Shown one piece after another: positions 57,951 to 64,000 of a DNA stretch of 64,000 nt. Both the position numbers and the translations under genes were made by a program. The stretch comes from Simplicispira metamorpha. Its GTDB lineage: Bacteria; Pseudomonadota; Gammaproteobacteria; Burkholderiales; Burkholderiaceae_C. Location: NCBI RefSeq assembly GCF_004341365.1, contig NZ_SLXH01000014.1:34929-98928 (forward strand). The letters are read 5' to 3'. The notes beneath the pieces are model-generated. The model searched no databases and was not told the DNA's origin. It was given only the letters and a program-made list of their open reading frames with translations. Each line of letters starts with the position of its first letter. Position 1 is the stretch's first letter.

Positions 57951-59417
57951 ATGACCGACGTTTTTCCCGTTTTGCGCGTGCTGGGCATGCTGGTGATGCT
58001 GTTTGCGCTGGCCATGGGCGTGCCGCTGGCCGTGTCGTGGTACAGCCAGGATGGCGTCTGGCAGGTGTATCCGTTGTCGATGGCGGTGACGCTGCTGGTG
58101 GGGGCTGCTTTGGTGCTGGGGCTGCGCAACTACAGGCGTGAGTTGCAGCCGCGCCACGGGGTCATGCTGGTGTCGCTGGTGTGGGCTTTGCTGCCGCTGT
58201 TTGCCACGCTGCCGCTGATGTTGGCCTGCTACCAGGTAGGGCGGCCAATGTCGTTCACCCACGCGTATTTCGAAGCCGTCTCGGGCCTGACCACCACGGG
58301 CTCGACGGTGTTGGCGAACCTGGACACGCTGCCGGTGTCGGTGAATGTGTGGCGCACCTTCATGCAGTGGATTGGCGGCATGGGGATTTTGATTTTGGCG
58401 GTGGCGGTGCTGCCCATGCTGGGCGTGGGCGGCAGCCAGCTCTTCAAGGCCGAAGCCGCTGGCCCCGTCAAGGACACCAAACTGACGCCGCGCATGACCG
58501 AAACGGCCAAGGGCTTGTGGGGGGTCTACGCGCTGTTTTCGGCAGGCTGCGCTTTGGCCTATTGGCTGGGCGGCATGTCGCCCTTGGACGCGCTGATGCA
58601 CATGTTCTCTACGGTCAGCCTGGGCGGGTTGTCGTCGCACGATGCCAGTTTTGGCTACTTTGCGTCGCCCCTGCTGGAGGGCATTGCATTGTTTTTCATG
58701 CTGCTGGCGAGCTGCAATTTCGCCCTTTATTTCGTGGCCATGCGCAAAGGCCATTGGCAGGGTTTTTGGCGCGACCCAGAGATGCGTGCCACCCTGGTCG
58801 CCTTGCTGGGCGGTGGGCTGTGCGTGGCCGTGCTGCTCTGGGCCAAAGGTATTTACGAGCCGCTGCAAGCGCTGCGCCACGGCGTGTTCCATATGGTTTC
58901 GGTGGCCACCACCACGGGGTACGCTACGGTGGACTACCTGGCCTGGCCGGTGTTTGCCCCGGTGCTGATGCTGATGCTCTCGGGGGTGGCCACCAGCGCT
59001 GGCTCCACAGGGGGCGGTATCAAGATGGTGCGCATGCTGATTCTGGTTAAGCAGGCGCGGCGCGAGCTGACGCGGCTAGTACACCCGAACGTGGTGCAGC
59101 CCGTGCGCCTGGGCGGCGCGGTGGTGGAAAACCGCATGATCTTTTCGGTGATGGCCTTCATGCTGGTGTACGGCGGCACGGTGATTGTTTTGAGCATGCT
59201 GTTGCTGCTCACTGACATGGAGCCACTGACGGCGTTCAGTGCCGTCATTGCCAGTGTCAACTGCATGGGGCCAGGGCTGGGCAGCGTGGGGCCAGCCTCC
59301 AATTACGGGGTGCTGACCGATTTTCAGCTCTGGGTGTGTACTTTGGGCATGCTGCTGGGGCGCCTGGAAATTCTGAGCTTCATGGCATTGTTGACGCCGG
59401 CCTTCTGGCGCCGCTGA
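57951..59417 (+). CDS. trkH: Trk K+ uptake channel TrkH
   Basis: A 488-residue membrane protein with the four selectivity-filter repeats, including FEAVSGLTTTGSTVL, SLGGLSSHDASF, TTTGYATVDY and NCMGPGLGSVGP. The ATG at 57951 gives the usual N-terminus. Operon with trkA. Confidence 0.95.
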   Translation: MTDVFPVLRVLGMLVMLFALAMGVPLAVSWYSQDGVWQVYPLSMAVTLLVGAALVLGLRNYRRELQPRHGVMLVSLVWALLPLFATLPLMLACYQVGRPMSFTHAYFEAVSGLTTTGSTVLANLDTLPVSVNVWRTFMQWIGGMGILILAVAVLPMLGVGGSQLFKAEAAGPVKDTKLTPRMTETAKGLWGVYALFSAGCALAYWLGGMSPLDALMHMFSTVSLGGLSSHDASFGYFASPLLEGIALFFMLLASCNFALYFVAMRKGHWQGFWRDPEMRATLVALLGGGLCVAVLLWAKGIYEPLQALRHGVFHMVSVATTTGYATVDYLAWPVFAPVLMLMLSGVATSAGSTGGGIKMVRMLILVKQARRELTRLVHPNVVQPVRLGGAVVENRMIFSVMAFMLVYGGTVIVLSMLLLLTDMEPLTAFSAVIASVNCMGPGLGSVGPASNYGVLTDFQLWVCTLGMLLGRLEILSFMALLTPAFWRR

Positions 59418-59425
59418 GGCACTCC

Positions 59426-59431
59426 TACAAT
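59426..59431 (+). promoter_or_regulatory. possible -10 box for gshA
   Basis: TACAAT, 29 bases before the gshA ATG; no clear -35. Confidence 0.3.
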
Positions 59432-59460
59432 GGCGCGCAACCGTCTTTCAAGGGCACTCC

Positions 59461-60756
59461 ATGGTTCCGCACCTCATCACCGCCCTCACCGGGCCCATCA
59501 ACGAGCTAGAACAGCGCATCATCGACTCCATGCCCGCCACCGAGCGCTGGTTCCGGCTGGAGTGGATGGAGCACACACCGCCGTTTTACAGCTCGGTGGA
59601 CATCCGCAACGCGGGTTTCAAGCTCGCGCCCGTGGATACCAACCTGTTTCCAGGTGGCTGGAACAACCTCACCCCCGAGATGCTGCCGCTGGCAGTGCAG
59701 GCGGCCATGGCGGCCATCGAAAAGATTTGCCCCGAGGCGCGCAACCTGCTCATCATTCCCGAGAACCACACGCGCAACAGTTTTTACCTGAGCAACGTGG
59801 TGCAGTTGCAGCGCATCTTCAACATGGCAGGGCTCAATGTGCGTGTGGGCTCCATCAGCCCCGAGGTCAAGAAGACCACCGTTGTCGAGCTGGCCAACGG
59901 CGATACCGTCACGCTGGAGCCCGTGGTGCGTACCCGGGGGCGACTGGGTCTGAAGAATTTTGACCCCTGCACCATCTTGCTCAACAACGACCTGTCGGCG
60001 GGTGCGCCGGGCATTCTGGAAGATATCCACGAGCAGTACCTGCTGCCGCCGCTGCACGCTGGCTGGAGCGTGCGCCGCAAGAGCAACCACTTTCGCAGCT
60101 ACGAAGAAGTGGCCAAGCGGTTTGGCAAAGTGCTGGGCATAGACCCGTGGCTCATCAATCCGATGTTCGGCAAATGCGCCGACGTGGACTTTGCCGCTGA
60201 TGCGAGCCTCGATAGCCTGCAAACCCAGGTCGATGCGCTGCTGGGAAAGATCCGGCGCAAATACAAAGAGTACGGCATCAATGAAAAGCCGTTTGTGGTC
60301 GTCAAGGCCGACAACGGCACCTACGGCATGGGCATCATGACGGTGCGCGATGCCAAAGACTTGCAGGCGCTCAACCGCAAGACCAAGAACAAGATGGCTG
60401 TCATCAAGGACGGGCAGACGGTGCGTGACGTCATCATCCAGGAAGGCGTGCTCACCCAGGAGCGTGTGCATGAAGCCGTGGCCGAACCAGTGGTTTACAT
60501 GATGGATCGCTACGTGGTGGGCGGTTTCTATCGCATCCATGCAGACCGGGGCGTGGACGAGAACCTCAATGCGCCGGGTGCTGGTTTTGTGCCCCTGGCC
60601 TTTGACCACAGCACCCAGCTGCCCCAGCCAGGTGCCCGCCCTGGCGCCAGTGCGCCCAACCGCTTCTATATGTATGGCGTGGTGGCTCGCTTGGCCATGC
60701 TGGCGGCCAGCTACGAGCTGGAAGCCACCGACCCTGACGCCGAGGTGTACGACTGA
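59461..60756 (+). CDS. gshA: glutamate-cysteine ligase, betaproteobacterial type
   Basis: A 431-residue enzyme making gamma-glutamylcysteine, first step of glutathione synthesis. It belongs to the distinct GshA group of Thiobacillus/Burkholderiales rather than the E. coli type. Landmarks are WFRLEWMEHTPPFYSSVDIR, APVDTNLFPGGWNNL, IPENHTRNSFYLSNV, NNDLSAGAPGIL and VVKADNGTYGMGIMTV. The second enzyme, gshB, is 2.2 kb downstream with kup between. Confidence 0.94.
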   Translation: MVPHLITALTGPINELEQRIIDSMPATERWFRLEWMEHTPPFYSSVDIRNAGFKLAPVDTNLFPGGWNNLTPEMLPLAVQAAMAAIEKICPEARNLLIIPENHTRNSFYLSNVVQLQRIFNMAGLNVRVGSISPEVKKTTVVELANGDTVTLEPVVRTRGRLGLKNFDPCTILLNNDLSAGAPGILEDIHEQYLLPPLHAGWSVRRKSNHFRSYEEVAKRFGKVLGIDPWLINPMFGKCADVDFAADASLDSLQTQVDALLGKIRRKYKEYGINEKPFVVVKADNGTYGMGIMTVRDAKDLQALNRKTKNKMAVIKDGQTVRDVIIQEGVLTQERVHEAVAEPVVYMMDRYVVGGFYRIHADRGVDENLNAPGAGFVPLAFDHSTQLPQPGARPGASAPNRFYMYGVVARLAMLAASYELEATDPDAEVYD

Positions 60757-60906
60757 TACCGGCACGCCACCGGCCAGCGCCTGGTGCTGGCAGTGGCGGC
60801 CTTGCAACAACCTGGCAGTCAGGTGCGCACCGCACCTGTGGTGCAGCGCACAATGGCGTTCTTCAATCAACCAAGCCCCGCCCGTTGAGCGGTCGGGCCA
60901 AGCACT

Positions 60907-62787
60907 GTGGCCGTAGCAGCGGAAACCCCCAAGTCCTCCCTCGGTGTGTTAATGCTGGGGGCTATCGGTGTCGTTTATGGCGATATCGGCACCAGCGTGC
61001 TGTATTCGGTCAAGGAGGTGTTTGGCTCCGGCCACGTGCCGTTCACACCGGACAACGTTCACGGCATCCTCTCCATCTTCTTCTGGACGCTCACGGTCAT
61101 CGTGTCGCTCAAGTACGTCACGCTGGTGCTGCGAGCAGACAACCATGGCGAGGGCGGGCTGGTGGCCATGCTGGCCCTGGCATCCCAGACCGTCAAGCAC
61201 CAGCCGCGTCTGCGCAAATGGCTGCTGCTGGTGGGCATCTTCGGCACCTGTCTGTTTTATGGCGATGGCGTCATTACGCCTGCTATCACGGTGCTGGGTG
61301 CTGTCGAGGGGCTGGAGGTCATCTCACCCACGTTCAAGAAATACGTGGTGCCCCTCACTCTGGTCATCCTGCTGCTGCTGTTCATGGTGCAAAAGCGCGG
61401 CAGTGCCAGCATCGGGCGTTTTTTTGGGCCCATCATGGTGGCCTGGTTTGCCGCCATCTCGGCCCTGGGGGTGCTGAACATTGCGGACAACCCCGGCATC
61501 TTGCGCGCCATCAGTCCGCACTATGCGCTGGCCTTCATACTTGAGCAGCCCGGAATCACCTTCATCATTCTCGGCGCGGTCGTGCTCTGCGTAACGGGGG
61601 CGGAGGCGCTGTACGCCGACATGGGGCACTTCGGGCGCCGCCCCATCCGTGTGACTTGGTTCACCATCGTCATGCCAGCGCTGACGCTGAACTACTTTGG
61701 CCAAGGCGCACTGTTGCTCAAGCACCCAGAGGCGGTGAAGAACCCTTTTTTCATGATGGCCCCCGACTGGGCGCTGGTGCCCATGGTGCTGCTGGCCACG
61801 ATGGCGGCGGTGATTGCCTCGCAGGCACTGATCTCAGGCGCCTTCAGCGTCACCAAGCAGGTGATCCAGCTGGGCTATCTGCCGCGTCTGCGCGTGCTGC
61901 ACACCAGTGCCTTGGAAACCGGTCAAATCTACCTGCCGTTCATCAACTGGAGCCTGTTCGCCATGATCGTGCTGGCGGTGGGCATGTTCAAGTCGTCCAG
62001 TGCGCTGGCCTCTGCTTACGGCATCGCCGTGACCACCGACATGCTGATCACCACGGTGCTGACTTTCTTCGTCATCCGCAATGCCTGGCGCCTGCCATTG
62101 GCGCTGAGCCTGGGCGCCACCGCCTTTTTCTTTGCCGTGGACTTTGCCTTCTGGGCCTCCAACCTGCTCAAGTTGTTTGACGGTGGCTGGTTCCCGCTGG
62201 TCATTGCCAGTGCCATCTTCATTCTGATGAAAACCTGGAAAGATGGTCGCCGCCTGATGCGCGATGTGTTGACCAGCGATGCACTGGCATTGCCTGATTT
62301 TCTGGCGGCGGTGTTTGTCAGTCCGCCCGTGCGTGTCGAGGGTACGGCGGTATTTCTCACCGCTGAGCCGGGCACCGTGCCCAACGCCTTGCTGCACAAC
62401 CTCAAGCACAACAAGGTGCTGCACGCACAGAACCTGTTTGTCACGGTGCGCAACCACGAGGTGCCCTGGGTCGAAGAGGAGCGGCGCATCGAGATGCTGG
62501 CGCTGGGCCATGATTGCTGGCAGGTGGTCATCCACTACGGCTTCATGAACGACCCCGACGTGCCGCGTGCGCTGTCTCTGCTGCGCGGGCGTGGTTGCGA
62601 AGTCGAGCCCATGACGACCAGTTATTTCTTGTCGCGCGACACCGTCATTCCCACCGTGGGTAAGGGCATGGCGCCCTGGCGCGAAAAACTGTTCGCGCAG
62701 ATGCACCACAACGCCAGCGGTGCCGCCGACTTCTTGCACCTGCCCAATAACGCAGTGGTGGAGCTGGGTTCAAAAATAGAGATTTGA
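60907..62787 (+). CDS. kup: low-affinity K+ transporter Kup
   Basis: A 626-residue KUP/HAK/KT symporter with about 12 membrane helices and a C-terminal cytosolic domain. The family start [40 protein letters not shown] and [18 protein letters not shown] are present. GTG start at 60907. It lies between gshA and gshB, all on the same strand; no terminator is seen between gshA and kup. Confidence 0.95.
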   Translation: MAVAAETPKSSLGVLMLGAIGVVYGDIGTSVLYSVKEVFGSGHVPFTPDNVHGILSIFFWTLTVIVSLKYVTLVLRADNHGEGGLVAMLALASQTVKHQPRLRKWLLLVGIFGTCLFYGDGVITPAITVLGAVEGLEVISPTFKKYVVPLTLVILLLLFMVQKRGSASIGRFFGPIMVAWFAAISALGVLNIADNPGILRAISPHYALAFILEQPGITFIILGAVVLCVTGAEALYADMGHFGRRPIRVTWFTIVMPALTLNYFGQGALLLKHPEAVKNPFFMMAPDWALVPMVLLATMAAVIASQALISGAFSVTKQVIQLGYLPRLRVLHTSALETGQIYLPFINWSLFAMIVLAVGMFKSSSALASAYGIAVTTDMLITTVLTFFVIRNAWRLPLALSLGATAFFFAVDFAFWASNLLKLFDGGWFPLVIASAIFILMKTWKDGRRLMRDVLTSDALALPDFLAAVFVSPPVRVEGTAVFLTAEPGTVPNALLHNLKHNKVLHAQNLFVTVRNHEVPWVEEERRIEMLALGHDCWQVVIHYGFMNDPDVPRALSLLRGRGCEVEPMTTSYFLSRDTVIPTVGKGMAPWREKLFAQMHHNASGAADFLHLPNNAVVELGSKIEI

Positions 62788-62813
62788 TGCTTGTGGATTT
62801 AAAAATACAGTGT

Positions 62814-62872
62814 TTTTGCCTTCTAGGCCACGTGTAGAAAGCGCTAGTAGCTATAAAATTAATAGCAATTGT
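62814..62872 (-). repeat. dispersed palindromic repeat, copy 13 (intergenic, kup-gshB)
   Basis: TTTGCCTTCTAGGCCACG, then AAAGCGCTAGTAGCTATAAA and TTAATAGCAATTG. Reverse orientation, with an intact core. Confidence 0.8.
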
Positions 62873-62928
62873 GGGCCTGTGCCAGGGGTATGTCCTGGTC
62901 TTTTGTTTGATTTCACACCGTACACACC

Positions 62929-63885
62929 ATGAAACTGCTGTTCATCGCCGATCCGCTGGAAGGTTTTGCCACCTACAAAGACACCACCTTTGCCATGATG
63001 CGCGAGGCCCAACGCCGGGGGCACAGCATCGCTGCTTGCCAGCCGCAGGACGTGATGTGGGAGCGTGGCCACTGCGTTACCGCCCATGTCCGCGACATTG
63101 TTCTGACAGGGCAGCCGAAGGAGTGGTTTCGCGCCGAGAACGCGCGCGCCGCTGTATTGGCAACTTTCGATGCGGTCTTGATGCGCAAAGACCCGCCGTT
63201 TGACAGCGAGTATTTCTATGCCACGCACCTGTTGGAACAAGCCGAGCGCGAAGGCGCGCGGGTTTTCAACAAACCCCGCGCGCTGCGTGACCATCCGGAA
63301 AAATTGGCCATCATGGAGTTTCCCGAGTTCATCGGCCCGACACTGGTCACGCGCGATGCCCGCGACATCCAGCGCTTTCATGCCGAGCACCAGGACATCA
63401 TCCTCAAGCCTCTGGATGGAATGGGGGGCATGGGCATCTTTCGCGTCGGCCCTGATGGGTTGAACCTGGGCAGCATCACGGAAACGCTGAACCGGGGTGG
63501 CGCACAAAGCCTGATGGTGCAGAAGTTTTTGCCGGAAATCGCTGACGGCGACAAGCGTGTGCTGATCATTGGCGGCAAGCCCGTGCCCTATTGTTTGGCG
63601 CGCATTCCACAAGGCAGTGAGGTGCGAGGCAACCTGGCCGCTGGCGGCAAAGGCGTGGCGCGTCCCCTGAATGCACGTGACCTCGAAATCGCCCATGCCC
63701 TGGGGCCGGTACTGCAAAGCAGGGGGCTGTTGCTGGCGGGGGTCGATGTGATTGGCGATTGCGTCACTGAGATCAATGTCACCAGTCCTACATGTTTTCA
63801 GGAAATCCAGCAGCAGACTGGTTGTGATGTGGCTGCGTTGTTCATGGACGCACTGGAATTGGCTACAGAAGTGGAATCTGCATAA
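62929..63885 (+). CDS. gshB: glutathione synthetase
   Basis: A 318-residue ATP-grasp enzyme adding glycine to gamma-glutamylcysteine. It has LLFIADPLEGFATYKDTTFAMM, VLMRKDPPFDSEYFYATHLL, NKPRALRDHPEKL, ILKPLDGMGGMGIFRV and EINVTSPTCFQEI. Length matches the family. Confidence 0.97.
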   Translation: MKLLFIADPLEGFATYKDTTFAMMREAQRRGHSIAACQPQDVMWERGHCVTAHVRDIVLTGQPKEWFRAENARAAVLATFDAVLMRKDPPFDSEYFYATHLLEQAEREGARVFNKPRALRDHPEKLAIMEFPEFIGPTLVTRDARDIQRFHAEHQDIILKPLDGMGGMGIFRVGPDGLNLGSITETLNRGGAQSLMVQKFLPEIADGDKRVLIIGGKPVPYCLARIPQGSEVRGNLAAGGKGVARPLNARDLEIAHALGPVLQSRGLLLAGVDVIGDCVTEINVTSPTCFQEIQQQTGCDVAALFMDALELATEVESA

Positions 63886-64000
63886 GTTTCTCTTTTTGCC
63901 CTCAGTTCTGTGTTACAGTAGAGGGCTTCGCTACCCGGTGCTTTGGTTTTTCCGGTGTTGTTTGGGTGGCGAAGGTGGTTGAAAAAGTTTTCTGGGTTTT
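63886..64000 (+). promoter_or_regulatory. end of window: promoter-like region, downstream gene cut off
   Basis: No coding frame is supported. TTGCCC (63896-63901) and TAGAGG (63919-63924) are 17 bases apart, next to GTTACAG and GGGCTTCGC. The following A/T-rich stretch with runs of T is unlike the rest of the window. It looks like the upstream region of a strongly expressed gene, possibly a stable-RNA operon, but the transcript lies outside. Confidence 0.25.

Noticed and set aside
56336..58129. A 597-codon minus-strand frame opposite trkA
   Set aside because: Antisense shadow; no motifs.

Overview
The window is a stretch of GC-rich bacterial chromosome made almost entirely of housekeeping genes. 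It most likely comes from the order Burkholderiales, family Comamonadaceae (Acidovorax/Rhodoferax-like). The reasons are the hpf-ptsN-hprK / fur-bamE-dapB gene order, the gshA-kup-gshB order, DUF1631 and the one-chain indolepyruvate oxidoreductase. A dispersed palindromic repeat with the core GATAGCTGCTAGCGCTT also fits; I associate it with that family from memory. No database search was possible. No rRNA, tRNA, CRISPR array, prophage or secondary-metabolite cluster is visible. One IS4-family insertion sequence is the only mobile element.

Layout. 0.2-7.4 kb: fused indolepyruvate ferredoxin oxidoreductase, then yajC-secD-secF. 7.4-13.5 kb: DUF1631 protein, then dprA and a LysM protein on the minus strand, diverging from def and a small lipoprotein. 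13.5-16.9 kb: fmt, azlC-azlD, pgk. 17.1-20 kb: two-lipoprotein operon (one FlgO-like), pyk. 19.9-22.9 kb: PAP2 phosphatase diverging from an OmpR-type regulator/histidine kinase pair across a PmrA-like box. 22.9-30.3 kb: fba, pntAA-lipoprotein-pntAB-pntB, a FadD-like acyl-CoA ligase, an MTA/SAH nucleosidase. 30.5-34.8 kb (minus): corA, a degenerate uracil-DNA-glycosylase-like protein, rimI, tsaB, an EamA transporter. 34.9-38.9 kb: PBP4-type dacB and two convergent GDSL-fold lipoproteins, one lacking its catalytic residues. 39-45.2 kb: sua5, purK, purE (minus), a CnoX-like thioredoxin (plus), the IS element, purC (minus). 45.5-50.5 kb: hpf-ptsN-hprK, fur, bamE, dapB, an ExbB/ExbD pair. 50.6-56.4 kb: leuS-lptE-holA-proA. 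56.5-63.9 kb: trkA-trkH, gshA, kup, gshB. The last 115 bases look like the start of a strong promoter region whose gene lies outside the window.

Functional themes are central carbon metabolism (pgk, pyk, fba), envelope biogenesis (SecDF/YajC, BamE, LptE, PBP4, ExbBD), purine synthesis, tRNA t6A synthesis (tsaB and sua5), and K+ uptake interleaved with glutathione synthesis.

The most interesting signal is the dispersed palindromic repeat of about 55-60 bp. I count 13 full or partial copies in 64 kb, eight of them inside protein-coding genes (fmt, mtnN, sua5, purK, the thioredoxin, leuS, and proA twice). They keep the frame and often sit at linkers or variable loops. One partial copy supplies the Shine-Dalgarno sequence of pntB. 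The IS4-family element is also notable because it landed in the stem of a bidirectional terminator and separated it from both U-tracts.
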